From Halobellus litoreus (GTDB taxonomy: Archaea > Halobacteriota > Halobacteria > Halobacteriales > Haloferacaceae), in NCBI RefSeq assembly GCF_024464595.1, contig NZ_JANHAW010000002.1:992001-1056000 (forward strand): DNA of 64,000 bases, read 5' to 3'. Below, one piece after another: positions 9,663-18,699 of this stretch; within the stretch, counting starts at the first letter, position 1, and the number at the start of each line of letters is the position of its first letter. Under the pieces are notes generated by a model. The model was given only the letters and a program-made list of their open reading frames with translations. It ran no database searches and had not been told where the DNA came from. Both the position numbers and the translations under genes were made by a program.

Positions 9663-11048
9663 CTACCCGTCGCCGAACCCCTCGTACTCGGCGCGGTGTC
9701 GGATGCAGGCGGCGCGGTGCAATGGTCCGTGAGTGCTGAGTTCCGGGTGAATCTCCGCACAGGGCGTCGTGAACGCTCCGTCGAGGATGCCGGCCGCTCG
9801 GTCGTCCTCGCCTGCGAGCAGCGCGTCGATTGCCGCCCGGAGCGTCCGGTCGGCCTCCGGGTCCGAGAGCGTCTCCGGCAGGTCGTACGTCTCTCTGACC
9901 CGAGTGGCATCGTCGACGCGCTCCTCCGGCGCCCCGCGGTCACTCGAACCCGTCTCCGACCAACCGCCGGGCTGGTCGCCCGCGACGGCTCCCGCCTGCA
10001 GCCGCTCTCTGAGTGCCGCGGGGTCGATTTCCCCGGTGACGACCCGATCGCGGAAATCCAACAGCCGGCGCCAGACCGCCTGGTCGACGTCGACGTGATC
10101 GGGTTGAACCACACGGTGACACCGGGTGTGGAACCGACACCCCGAGGGCGGGTCCGAGGGGCTGGGCACGCTCCCGGTCAGTTCGATGTGGTCCCCCTTC
10201 GACCGCGGATCCGGCGTCGGAACCGCGGATCGGAGCGCCTCCGTGTAGGGGTGGCCGGGCGACTCGAACACCGACTCGGTCGGGCCGACCTCGACGATCT
10301 CGCCGAGGTACATCACCGCGGTCCGGTCGCAGAGCTCTCGGACGACGGAGATGTCGTGACTGATGAAGAGCACGGAGAGCCCGAACTCCGATCGGAGGTC
10401 GTCGATCAGCGCGAGGATGTCGGCCTGAACCGACACGTCGAGCGCCGAGACCGGCTCGTCGGCCACCAGTAGATCCGGATTGAGCACCAGCGCGCGGGCG
10501 AGCGCCAGCCGCTGTTTCTCCCCGCCCGAGAACTCGTGGGGGTAGCGATCGTAGTCCGCCGCGGAGAGCCCGACCCGTTCCAAGAGGTCCTCGACGATCG
10601 CCCGCCGGCGCTCGCGGTCGGTCATTCCGTGGACCAGCGGGAGTTCCGCGATCGACCCCCCCACCGACATCCGCGGGTCGAAACTGGAGGTGGGGTCCTG
10701 GAAGATCAACTGCGCGTCCCGCCGGAACGCTTTGAGTTCCGCTCGATCGAACTGCGTGACGTCGTTGGGATGGGTGCCGTCGTCGTTGCGGACCGCTCCC
10801 CCGCGACCGCCGCCGTTGAAGATCACCTCTCCCGCTGTCGGCTCGGTCAGTCGGAGTATCGACGACGCCGTCGTGGACTTCCCGCAGCCCGACTCCCCGA
10901 CCAACCCGAGCGCCTCTCCCCGTCCGATGTCGAAACTGACGCCGTCGACGGCCCGGACCCGGCTCGTCTCGCGCGAGAGGAACCCGCCGCGCGAGACGGT
11001 GTAGTGCTTCTTCAGCCCGCGGACGGACAGCAGGGGTTCCTCAGTCAT
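9663..11048 (-). CDS. Oligopeptide-type ABC transporter ATP-binding protein (OppF/DppF-like) with long C-terminal region
   Basis: Second ATPase of the peptide importer. The 461 residues carry Walker A GESGCGKST (51-59), signature FSGGEKQRLALARAL, Walker B LLVADEPVSALD and the switch His in LFISHD. The oligo_HPY cysteine motif GCRFHTRCH near 319 is separated from its usual end (CAEIHPELSTHGPLHRAACIRHR) by about 100 acidic residues, so the C-terminal domain appears expanded. The start overlaps the end of the preceding ATPase gene by 8 bp. It is the last gene of the five-gene operon. Confidence 0.92.
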   Translation of the reverse strand: MTEEPLLSVRGLKKHYTVSRGGFLSRETSRVRAVDGVSFDIGRGEALGLVGESGCGKSTTASSILRLTEPTAGEVIFNGGGRGGAVRNDDGTHPNDVTQFDRAELKAFRRDAQLIFQDPTSSFDPRMSVGGSIAELPLVHGMTDRERRRAIVEDLLERVGLSAADYDRYPHEFSGGEKQRLALARALVLNPDLLVADEPVSALDVSVQADILALIDDLRSEFGLSVLFISHDISVVRELCDRTAVMYLGEIVEVGPTESVFESPGHPYTEALRSAVPTPDPRSKGDHIELTGSVPSPSDPPSGCRFHTRCHRVVQPDHVDVDQAVWRRLLDFRDRVVTGEIDPAALRERLQAGAVAGDQPGGWSETGSSDRGAPEERVDDATRVRETYDLPETLSDPEADRTLRAAIDALLAGEDDRAAGILDGAFTTPCAEIHPELSTHGPLHRAACIRHRAEYEGFGDG

Positions 11049-12117
11049 CCTCGGTCACACCCCGCTGAGGCGAACCGTCGACGCCGTCGGACGGGGGCGT
11101 CCCGTCGGTGAGGACGGAGGGGTCGTCCCCCGCGTCGTAGTGAATACACGAGACCAGGTGGTCGCCCCCGAGGTCGACTTCCGGCGGCTGGTCGCCGGTC
11201 GTACACGCCGGCTCCGCGTAGGCACACCGCGGCGCGAACCGGCAGCCGTCGGGTGGATCGTTCGGATCCGGAAGCGAGCCGGCGATCCCGCCGCGCTCGG
11301 CCCCCTCGACCGGGTCGACACCGCCCGACCACCCCGGCAGGCACGCAAGCAACCGTCGCGTGTAGGGGTGGGCGGGGTGCTCGAAGAGCTCCAGTACGCC
11401 ACCGCGCTCCATGACCTTGCCGGCGTACAGCACCACCACCCGGTCGGCGATCTCGCTCACGGTCGCGAGGTCGTGGGTGACGAACAGGACTCCCATCCCG
11501 TACGTCGCTTTCAGTTCCTCGAGGAGTTGGAGGATGTCCGCCTGAATCGTCACGTCAAGCGCGGTGGTGGGCTCGTCGGCCACGAGTAGGTCGGGTTCGG
11601 TGACGAGCGCCATCGCGATCATCACCCGCTGTTTCTCGCCGCCGGAGAACTGATGCGGGTACTCGGTGATGCGGCTGGCGGGGTCGGGAATGCCGACGGT
11701 GTCGAGGAGGTCGATCGCGCGGGCCCGCGCCGCCGACGTCGACACGTCCTCGTGGACCCGGATCGCCTCGATCAACTGCCACCCGATCGTGTAACAGTGG
11801 TTGAGCGCGTCCTGGGGGTTCTGGAAGACGTACGCGATCGACGCGCCGCGGTAGGGCCGAAGCTCCTCGTCGGAGAGGTCGGTGAGTTCCTCCCCGCGGA
11901 ATCGGACGCTTCCCTCGATCCGGCCGGGCGGCTGGTCGATCAGCCGCGCGATCGACTCGACGGCGACGGTCTTTCCCGACCCGGACTCGCCGACGAGACA
12001 GACGGTCTCGCCCCGGCGGACCTCGAAGTCGATCCCGTCGACCGCGACGAGTTCGCCCGTCTCCGTCTCGAAGGTGGTCCGGAGCCCCTCGACCGCCAGC
12101 AGCGGTTCGTCGGTCAT
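11041..12117 (-). CDS. Oligopeptide-type ABC transporter ATP-binding protein (OppD/DppD-like)
   Basis: First ATPase of the importer. The 358 residues have Walker A GESGSGKT (43-50), Q-loop FQNPQDALNHCYTIG, signature FSGGEKQRVMIAMAL, Walker B LLVADEPTTALD and switch His LFVTHD. The C-terminal oligo_HPY region is Cys-rich (PDGCRFAPRCAYAEPAC...HLVSC) and may bind an Fe-S cluster, as reported for some family members. It overlaps the permease gene upstream by 4 bp (ATGA) and the second ATPase downstream by 8 bp, so the operon is translationally coupled. Confidence 0.94.
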   Translation of the reverse strand: MTDEPLLAVEGLRTTFETETGELVAVDGIDFEVRRGETVCLVGESGSGKTVAVESIARLIDQPPGRIEGSVRFRGEELTDLSDEELRPYRGASIAYVFQNPQDALNHCYTIGWQLIEAIRVHEDVSTSAARARAIDLLDTVGIPDPASRITEYPHQFSGGEKQRVMIAMALVTEPDLLVADEPTTALDVTIQADILQLLEELKATYGMGVLFVTHDLATVSEIADRVVVLYAGKVMERGGVLELFEHPAHPYTRRLLACLPGWSGGVDPVEGAERGGIAGSLPDPNDPPDGCRFAPRCAYAEPACTTGDQPPEVDLGGDHLVSCIHYDAGDDPSVLTDGTPPSDGVDGSPQRGVTEDD

Positions 12118-13346
12118 CGCTCCGCCTCCGTCGTCGCCGCGGGGTCGATCGCGTCGAGCAACGCGTCACCCAGGAAGTTGAACGCGAGGATGGTGAGAAA
12201 GAGGACGATCCCCGGCGTGAGGACGATCCACGGTGCGAAGGCGAGGTCGCTCCGGCCGGCGGCGATCAGTTGCCCCCACGAGGAGATCCCGGCGTCGCCG
12301 AGCCCAAGGAACGCCAGTTGCGCCTCCGCCAGCAGGAAGCCCGGAATGAGCAGCGTGAGTTGGGTGATGATACTGCTCGCGGTGTTGGGGACGACGTGAT
12401 GGCGCACGATCCAGCGGGTGCTCGCGCCGCTCATCTTCCCTGCTTTGACGAATTCCTCCTCGGAGACGGAGAGCGCCTTGCTCCGGACGTACCGCGCCGT
12501 CCCGCCCCATCCGAACAGGGAGAACACGACGATGAACATCCCCAACCCCGCGCCGTAGACGTAGAGGATGAGGAGGAAAAAGAGGAGCGTCGGGAACGAC
12601 AGCACGACGTCGACGCCGCGCATCGCGATCTCGTCGACCCAGCCGCCCGCGTACGCGCTGACTGTCCCGACGACGACGCCGACGCCTGCGACGATCGTAG
12701 TCGTGATGAACGCGATCTTGAGGCTCACGGTCATCCCGTAGACGACGCTCTTGAACACGCCGAGCCCGCCCCGAGTCGTCCCCAGCGGGTACTGCCACGT
12801 GCCCTGACACCGCTCGTTCACGACCGGACCGACACACTGGGGGACGGTAGTCTCGGCGATCGAGAGCCCCACTGGCGGCTGGTGGCCGGCGAGGACGTTC
12901 TGTTCCGGCGCGCTCAGAAGTAGCGGCCCGACCAGCCCGCCGACGAAGACCACCACCAGCCACCCGAGACTCACGATCGCGGGGCGGTTCCGCTTGAACC
13001 GCCGCCAGTAGTACCCCGTGATCCGCGGCTGCTGATACAGCGGGAGCACCAGATACCAGAGGAAGAGCAGGAGCGTGATCGCGAAGACGTAATCGACCAT
13101 CGTGACCCCGAAGTCGAGCCCGAGCGCCTCGAAGAGTCCGTCGAGGTTCGCGTCCCGCCCGAGTGCTCCGAGAGCGGTCTCCCGTTGGTCGACGACGAGC
13201 CAGTCGTAGCCCGCCAGTGCGAGCACCGGAGCGACCGTGAGGGCGAACAGCGCGGTGTTGAGCGAGCAGCGTGGCGTCCGCCGGCCGGCGTACGCCTCCC
13301 AGTCGACCCGGTCGAACCGCGGAGCGTCCTCGGTGTCGGTGCTCAT
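12114..13346 (-). CDS. Oligopeptide-type ABC transporter permease (OppC/DppC-like)
   Basis: Inner permease, 410 residues, longer than the typical 300. An N-terminal extension of about 150 residues contains two extra hydrophobic segments (about 25-45 and 88-108) before the usual N-terminal cytoplasmic patch and the first core helix near 140. The BPD permease core (about 210-400) has the EAA-type loop FVKAGKMSGASTRWIVRHHV. The last motif is FNFLGDALLDAIDP, typical of OppC/DppC. The start overlaps the upstream permease stop by 4 bp. Substrates of the family are di- and oligopeptides or nickel; specificity here is unknown. Confidence 0.93.
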   Translation of the reverse strand: MSTDTEDAPRFDRVDWEAYAGRRTPRCSLNTALFALTVAPVLALAGYDWLVVDQRETALGALGRDANLDGLFEALGLDFGVTMVDYVFAITLLLFLWYLVLPLYQQPRITGYYWRRFKRNRPAIVSLGWLVVVFVGGLVGPLLLSAPEQNVLAGHQPPVGLSIAETTVPQCVGPVVNERCQGTWQYPLGTTRGGLGVFKSVVYGMTVSLKIAFITTTIVAGVGVVVGTVSAYAGGWVDEIAMRGVDVVLSFPTLLFFLLILYVYGAGLGMFIVVFSLFGWGGTARYVRSKALSVSEEEFVKAGKMSGASTRWIVRHHVVPNTASSIITQLTLLIPGFLLAEAQLAFLGLGDAGISSWGQLIAAGRSDLAFAPWIVLTPGIVLFLTILAFNFLGDALLDAIDPAATTEAER

Positions 13347-14374
13347 AGTTGTCTATCGTCGTAACTGATCCGCGGGTCGAGGGCGGTGAACGCGAGGTCT
13401 TCGAGCAGGTTCCCGATCACCGCGAGGAAGGTGAAAAACAGCGTCGCCCCCAACACGAGGTTCGTATCCTGTGCGACCAGCGCGTTGAACGTCAGGCGGC
13501 CGAGTCCGGGGATGCCGAAGACGACCTCCACGAGCAGCGACGAGCCCAGGAAGATGGCGAGCAGCTGTCCGACGAGCGTCGTCGACAGCGGTACCAGGGT
13601 CGGGCGCATCACGTGGTAAGCGTACGCCCGGAGCGGCGAGACGCCCTTGGCCTTTGCGGTCTTCATAAAGGTCGCGTTCTGGAAATCCGCCGACTCGTTG
13701 CGTGAGACACGCATAATCGCGCCGATCGAGCCCGTCACCAGAACGAACACGGGAACGACGAGCTGCCTGACGTTCGCGAGGCTGAACGTCGGCACCTCGG
13801 TCCGGTAGACGACCGGGATCCACTCCAGCCACACCCCGAAGATCAAGAGCAGGATGATCCCGAAGAAGAAGTTCGGAATGGCGTACCCGAAGAACGCGAA
13901 GCCCGTCGCGACGTGGTCGCGCCAGGTGTACATATTGGCCGCGGAGTACACGCCGACGAGGGGCCCCAAGAGCACCGTCAGGACGGTCCAGGGAACGGAG
14001 TACTGCGCGGTGTAGAACACCGCGTTCAGGAGCGCCGTCGTCACCGGCTGACTCCGGTAGTCCGACCACCCCCACTGGAGCGTGTAGATGCTCGTGACGA
14101 AGTCCAGATACCTGACGTGGAGAGGTTCGTCGAGCCCCCGGAGTTGGCGCTGCCGTTCGACCGCCTCCTGCGGGTCGCCGCCCTGCAACGCCGCCTGTGT
14201 GGCCGCCTGCTGGATCGACGGGTTGGGAGCGGCCGCGAACAGCCCGAAGGTCACGGTGACGATGATGAACGACACCACCGCGGCCCAGCCGACGCGGAGC
14301 GCGACGTAGCTGGCTAGTCCCATCGTCGGCGGTGCCGGGAGCAGGGGTGCGTAGTCGGTGCGGCGGGAGTCCAC
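13343..14374 (-). CDS. Oligopeptide-type ABC transporter permease (OppB/DppB-like)
   Basis: 343 residues with six predicted membrane helices. The first is at about 27-47 and the EAA loop is TAKAKGVSPLRAYAYHVMRPTL (about 240-261). The end is the family-typical ATLFFTFLAVIGNLLEDLAFTALDPRI. An alternative start is the internal Met at residue 18 (first base 14323), which begins directly at the first helix as most homologues do. It lies 24 bp downstream of the solute-binding protein gene, so it should be co-transcribed. Confidence 0.92.
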   Translation of the reverse strand: MDSRRTDYAPLLPAPPTMGLASYVALRVGWAAVVSFIIVTVTFGLFAAAPNPSIQQAATQAALQGGDPQEAVERQRQLRGLDEPLHVRYLDFVTSIYTLQWGWSDYRSQPVTTALLNAVFYTAQYSVPWTVLTVLLGPLVGVYSAANMYTWRDHVATGFAFFGYAIPNFFFGIILLLIFGVWLEWIPVVYRTEVPTFSLANVRQLVVPVFVLVTGSIGAIMRVSRNESADFQNATFMKTAKAKGVSPLRAYAYHVMRPTLVPLSTTLVGQLLAIFLGSSLLVEVVFGIPGLGRLTFNALVAQDTNLVLGATLFFTFLAVIGNLLEDLAFTALDPRISYDDRQL

Positions 14375-14398
14375 GGACTCGCGTGCGGCTGTTCGGTC

Positions 14399-16282
14399 TC
14401 ACGCATCGAAATACCACGCCGGGAAGTCCCAGCCGTTGAAGAAGTTCTCGGTCGGCCCAACGAGGTCGGGGTTGTACCCGATCAGGTCGTCGCCGAACAC
14501 CAGCATAACGTACGGTTGCTCGGCGGCGAGGTTCCGGAACAGTTCGGTGAACGGCTCCTGGAGGGCGTCCTCGGAGTCGGCTTCTCTGGCGCGCTCGAAC
14601 ACCCCTCGGGCGTCGAAGTCGGGGTAGTAGCCGACGGGGTTGTACTGTGCGGTCGGGCCGTCGAAGAAGACCTCGTTGGTGAGCGGGTTCAGCGGGTAGG
14701 TGTTCAGCCCGTAGACGATCGACATATCCCACGACTCCGCGGCCGTGACGCTCCGCGGCCCCGGATTCGTCAGCGTCGGTTGGTCCCACGTGACCTCCTC
14801 ACCCGCGATGGTGGCGGTGCCGCCCTGCGGCTCCGCCGTCCAGTAGTTCGATTGGAATCGCGTGCCGGCGATCGCCTCCACCGTGACCTCGATTCCGAGA
14901 GCGTCGTCGAGTTCGCTGGCGATGAACTCCGCGATGAGCTGAAAGGTCTCGCCGCCGGCCAAGTGATGCAGGTCTAGCGTGACCGTCTCGCCCTCGGGAG
15001 TGACGAGCGCGCCCCCGTCGAACCGGTAGTCGAACGCCGACTCGGAGATGGCCTCCTCGACGAGTCCTCGAGCGACGTCTCCGCCGTACTGGTCGCCGGC
15101 CCCGAACTGCTCGATGGCGTCGTCGCCGGGATACCAGTCGGACCACGACGGTTGCCAGGTGTAGTGTGGCTGTGCCAGCCCGCGGAAGATGCCCCTGATC
15201 ATCCCCTGCTTGTCGATCGCGGCGGCGAGGCCCTGTCGGAACGCGGTGAACCGGAACAGGTTCCCGGGCCCGGCGTTCCATCCGTTGTCTCGCATATTCA
15301 CCGACAGGATCCGGTTGAACGGCTGCGGAATCCGGAAGGTCTCGACCTGCGGCTTCTCCTGGAACTCCGAGAACCGCTCGGGGGGGATCCCGGCCGAGTC
15401 GGCCTCGCCGGTCTCCAGCGCCCCGAGCCGCGAGGCCCGCTCCTCGACGACGCTGATCGACGCCCCCTCGAAGTAGGGGGCGTCCGAGAACAGGTCCGGG
15501 CCCGCCTCGATGTTCTGGACGTAGTAGTCGCCGTTCCGGGAGTAGGTCGTTCCCGACCCCCGCTCCCACTTGTCGAGGGTGTATCCGCCCAGGTTCCCCG
15601 TGAACGAGAGGTTCAACAGCTCCTCGTCCTGCTGGAGTCCCTCGGCGTCCTCCTCGTCGACGTACGGTTGCACGAGGTCCGTGGGAATCGGGTACAGGAG
15701 CGGATCGTACGACTCCGGCCACAGCAACTGTGCCTCCGGGATTTCGGCCTGGAACTGGTACTCGCCGGTCTCTTCGACGTTGATCCCCCTCCAGCTGCTC
15801 GACGCCGCCGTCGCCGCCCAGTCGCTCTGGTGCAGTTCCCGGATCTGGTAGACGAACGTCGAGGCGGTGACCCCGCCGTACGGATCGCCGAACGACAGCC
15901 CCTCCCGGACGTCGAACACCCACACGGAGCCGTCGTCCGTCGTCGACAGGTCGTACAGCAAGGGGAAGTACGCTCCCTGGTCGTCGAAGGTGTACCCCTG
16001 ATCCAGCGCGTAGCCGATCGCCGTCCCGGCACCCGAACTGGTGTTGTACAGCGGGTTCAGCGTCGAGAACGCCGATGCGGTGACAGTGTCGTACGTCCCC
16101 GACACCGACGGCGTGCCGTCGCTACCGCCGCCGCTGGTCGCCGTACCGGTGCCCTCGGAGTCGTCGTCGCCGGAACATCCCGCGAGCGCGGCCGCTGACC
16201 CTACCCCGAGCGCCGACAGCCACTGTCGGCGAGTGATCGACGGCCCTCCCGTCTGTCGAACCGTCTGCCTCCCTCGTGGCAT
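14399..16282 (-). CDS. Oligopeptide-type ABC transporter solute-binding lipoprotein (SBP family 5)
   Basis: 627-residue extracellular binding protein and first gene of the importer operon. It begins MPRGRQTVRQTGGPSITRRQ. The twin-arginine TRRQWLSALG and lipobox LAGC (Cys36) show Tat export and lipid anchoring. An acidic linker follows, then the SBP_bac_5 fold with NPLYNTSSG near 75 and IAEFIASELDDALGIEVTVEAI near 475. The in-frame upstream extension encodes low-complexity repeats and is rejected as coding: a TATA (complement of about 16309-16316) and a 20-bp palindrome lie right at this ATG. The mRNA should be leaderless. Confidence 0.93.
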   Translation of the reverse strand: MPRGRQTVRQTGGPSITRRQWLSALGVGSAAALAGCSGDDDSEGTGTATSGGGSDGTPSVSGTYDTVTASAFSTLNPLYNTSSGAGTAIGYALDQGYTFDDQGAYFPLLYDLSTTDDGSVWVFDVREGLSFGDPYGGVTASTFVYQIRELHQSDWAATAASSSWRGINVEETGEYQFQAEIPEAQLLWPESYDPLLYPIPTDLVQPYVDEEDAEGLQQDEELLNLSFTGNLGGYTLDKWERGSGTTYSRNGDYYVQNIEAGPDLFSDAPYFEGASISVVEERASRLGALETGEADSAGIPPERFSEFQEKPQVETFRIPQPFNRILSVNMRDNGWNAGPGNLFRFTAFRQGLAAAIDKQGMIRGIFRGLAQPHYTWQPSWSDWYPGDDAIEQFGAGDQYGGDVARGLVEEAISESAFDYRFDGGALVTPEGETVTLDLHHLAGGETFQLIAEFIASELDDALGIEVTVEAIAGTRFQSNYWTAEPQGGTATIAGEEVTWDQPTLTNPGPRSVTAAESWDMSIVYGLNTYPLNPLTNEVFFDGPTAQYNPVGYYPDFDARGVFERAREADSEDALQEPFTELFRNLAAEQPYVMLVFGDDLIGYNPDLVGPTENFFNGWDFPAWYFDA

Positions 16283-16300
16283 CCGTTCGTACGAACGGAT
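16281..16300. promoter_or_regulatory. Perfect 20-bp palindrome at the start of the peptide ABC operon
   Basis: The sequence atccgttcgt/acgaacggat is its own reverse complement over all 20 bases. It lies between the TATA-like element (about 16309-16316) and the ATG, overlapping the start codon at 16280-16282. A dimeric repressor bound here would block a leaderless transcript. The regulator is not identifiable from the window. Confidence 0.6.
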
Positions 16301-16376
16301 TCGTCGGATTAAACTATTGTGATAACACACCTCACACCCGATCGACCGGATCCGCGTCTGGCGTGACAAAGTCGTT

Positions 16377-16496
16377 CCACAGTCCGAAGGGGCCGATGAA
16401 ACCGCGTCGGAAGACCCGGGGAGGACCGCGTCGGAAGACCCTGGTGAAACCGCGTCGGAACGCTCCAGTGGGACTGCGTCGGGAGACCGGGGGTCG
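16377..16496. repeat. 24-bp tandem repeat array between two genes
   Basis: Four copies start at 16401, 16425, 16449 and 16473 with an exact 24-bp period; the core is ac(c/t)gcgtcgg followed by aagacc-type sequence. A degenerate copy precedes them at about 16377. The array lies between the sensor-kinase stop (16530) and the binding-protein start (16282). On the minus strand one frame reads as repeated Ser-Asp-Ala-Val, but it has no suitable start of its own. Confidence 0.8.
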
Positions 16497-16529
16497 CGCG
16501 CACACCCCGCCGGCGGCCGTGGTCGCGGT

Positions 16530-18488
16530 TCACGCCGTCGGGAGTTCGACGGCGAACACGGCGCCCTCGCCGTCGTCGGTGGCTGTCGAAGCATCGGCGG
16601 GCGGTCGCTCCTCGATCCAGACGTCGCCGCCGTAGGCTTCGACGAGCGTGCGGACGAGATACAGTCCGACGCCGGTCCCCTGGCTGTCGAGGCCCTTCTC
16701 GCCTTTTCCGAAGATCGTCGGTCGGAGGTCCTCCGGAACCCCCGGCCCGTTGTCCGCGACTCGGACCGTGACGGTGTCCGTCTCGACCGTGGCGGAGACG
16801 CGCACTTCGGGGGTGGCCTTGTCGTTGTGCTGGACGGCGTTTTTCAGCAGGTTCCGGAACACCGAGGACAGCATCTCGTCGGCCAGCACCGCCGTCGTCG
16901 GGAGAGAGCCATCGACGGCGACGTCGACGCCGTCGAACGTCTCGCGGATCTCGGTGATCTGCGTCCGGATGACGTCGTCGAGGGAGATCCGGACGGGGTC
17001 GCGATCGGGATTGACCATCACCTCGGCGAGGTCGGCCGCCGTGTGGGTGAGTTCGACCGCCGACTCCGCGTTCTTCAAGATCGTCCGCAGGTGGCCTCTC
17101 CCGTCGACATCGACGTGTTCGGTCAGTAACTCGCCGTAGCCGAGAACGACCTGGAGGTTGTTCCGGATGTCGTGGCGCACGACCTTGTTCAGCAGGTCGA
17201 GTCCGTCCCGTTGCTCCTGCAGACGCTGTTCGTACGCCTTGCGATCGGTGATCTCCCGACTCACGCCGACGAGTCCGATGACCTCGCCGGACCCGTCGCG
17301 GTAGGGGAACTTGTTGTCGATGAAGACGTGTTTGCGACCGTCGACGTAGCGGACGCGCTCCCACGTCTCCGCGGTCTCGGTCTCGATCACGTGCCGGTCG
17401 TCGTCGGCGATTCCCTCGACGCTCTCGGCGTCGAAATGTTCGTCGTCGAACGTCCCGACGACCGCCTCGGGCGTGGATCCGAACACCTCGGCGCCGACCT
17501 CGTTGATAAACAGGTACTCGCCGTCGCGACTCTTGATGTATATCGACTCCGAGGTGTTGTGGACGATCGCGTCGAGGCGGCGCTCGGCGCGCGTGAGTTC
17601 CGCCTCGCGCCGCTTTCGCTCCGTGATTTCCCGCGAGAAGACCGAGAGCCCGTCGTCGTCGGGGTGGACGTCGATCTCGACCCAGTAGTCGAACGGGTCC
17701 TCGACGTACATCTCGAACGACTGTGGTTGATTGGTCTCCATCGCCGTTCGGTACTGCTCTTCGGCCTCCGATCCCAGTATCGCCGGGAACGCCGTCCACA
17801 GCGTCTCCCCCACGACCTCCGCCGCCGGCCTGCCGGTTCGAGCGGCCATCTGGTCGTTCCAGTAGGTGATCGTCCACTCGTCGTCGACCGCGTAGTACGC
17901 GTCGGAGATCCGCTCTGTGAGGCGTTTGTACCGTCGCTTCTGGGATTCGAGTTCCTGCCGCGCCCGGAGTCCGCTCATCGCGGTCCCGATCGTCGCCCCG
18001 AGTTCAGCGAGGAGGGACCGTTCGGTCTCCGCGAACGCGTCGACGCGCTCGGAGTACAGGTTCAGGACGCCGTCGGTCCGCTCGTCCGCGACGAGCGGAA
18101 TCGCCGCACTCGACTCGAACCCGTACGAGAGCGCCTGTTCGCGCCAGGGGCCGTAGTCCGGGTCGTCGCGAATGCGCTGCATAATCTGGGCCGTCCCGGT
18201 TCGGAGAGCCGACGCCGTCGGACCACTCGCCTCCGCGGGGTCGTCGAGGCTGATCGTGATCTCGTCGAGGTAGGCCGCGCCTCGCCCCGCGGTGGCGCTC
18301 GGAACGACGCGGTCGGTTTCGGGGTCGTGCGCACCGATCCAGGCGAAAACGTAGGGTTCGGACTCGGCGAAGGCTCGACAGACGGCCGCTTCGAGTTCGT
18401 CGCAGGTCTCAGCCGCGATCAACGCCTCGTGGACGCGTCGGATGACGTCGTTGATTCGGGATTGCGTCCGGTCCACAGAACCACCCAT
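16530..18488 (-). CDS. GAF/PAS sensor histidine kinase
   Basis: A soluble kinase of about 652 residues. A GAF domain lies near 15-165 (SYGFESSAAIPLVADERTDGV). Two PAS domains follow, near 180-290 (AYYAVDDEWTITYWNDQMA) and 300-415 (SIYIKSRDGEYLFINEVGAEV). The phosphoacceptor region is LLNKVVRHDIRNNLQVV near 425-441. The HATPase domain has N-box RNLLKNAVQHND, G1 VADNGPGVPED and GTGVGLYLVR. No membrane helix is present, so it senses cytoplasmic signals. I chose MGGSVDRTQ over the ATG 17 codons upstream. No response regulator is adjacent, which is common in haloarchaea. Confidence 0.9.
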   Translation of the reverse strand: MGGSVDRTQSRINDVIRRVHEALIAAETCDELEAAVCRAFAESEPYVFAWIGAHDPETDRVVPSATAGRGAAYLDEITISLDDPAEASGPTASALRTGTAQIMQRIRDDPDYGPWREQALSYGFESSAAIPLVADERTDGVLNLYSERVDAFAETERSLLAELGATIGTAMSGLRARQELESQKRRYKRLTERISDAYYAVDDEWTITYWNDQMAARTGRPAAEVVGETLWTAFPAILGSEAEEQYRTAMETNQPQSFEMYVEDPFDYWVEIDVHPDDDGLSVFSREITERKRREAELTRAERRLDAIVHNTSESIYIKSRDGEYLFINEVGAEVFGSTPEAVVGTFDDEHFDAESVEGIADDDRHVIETETAETWERVRYVDGRKHVFIDNKFPYRDGSGEVIGLVGVSREITDRKAYEQRLQEQRDGLDLLNKVVRHDIRNNLQVVLGYGELLTEHVDVDGRGHLRTILKNAESAVELTHTAADLAEVMVNPDRDPVRISLDDVIRTQITEIRETFDGVDVAVDGSLPTTAVLADEMLSSVFRNLLKNAVQHNDKATPEVRVSATVETDTVTVRVADNGPGVPEDLRPTIFGKGEKGLDSQGTGVGLYLVRTLVEAYGGDVWIEERPPADASTATDDGEGAVFAVELPTA

Positions 18489-18699
18489 CGAGTAGTCGTT
18501 ATCGCTATGTTGGTGAATAGGTTGTGATGGACGCAACATCCCCGAGATCGAGGAGGTCGGACGTCGGCGGTCGGACCCGTTCTACGGGACGAACGGAGCG
18601 TCGCGGTAGGGGCGGCAGACGTCAGAGCGACGACGACAGACGAGATGCCAACGGATATAATCGTTCGAGTATAGTGCATTACTATGGAGACTATAGCAG

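Noticed and set aside
16401-16496. CRISPR array
   Set aside because: Head-to-tail 24-bp units without spacers and no cas genes in the window.
16309-17877. Minus-strand open frame overlapping the kinase in another frame
   Set aside because: Arg-rich translation typical of an off-frame GC-rich shadow.
17172-18527. Plus-strand open frame opposite the sensor kinase
   Set aside because: Antisense shadow with no domain; the kinase has all expected motifs.
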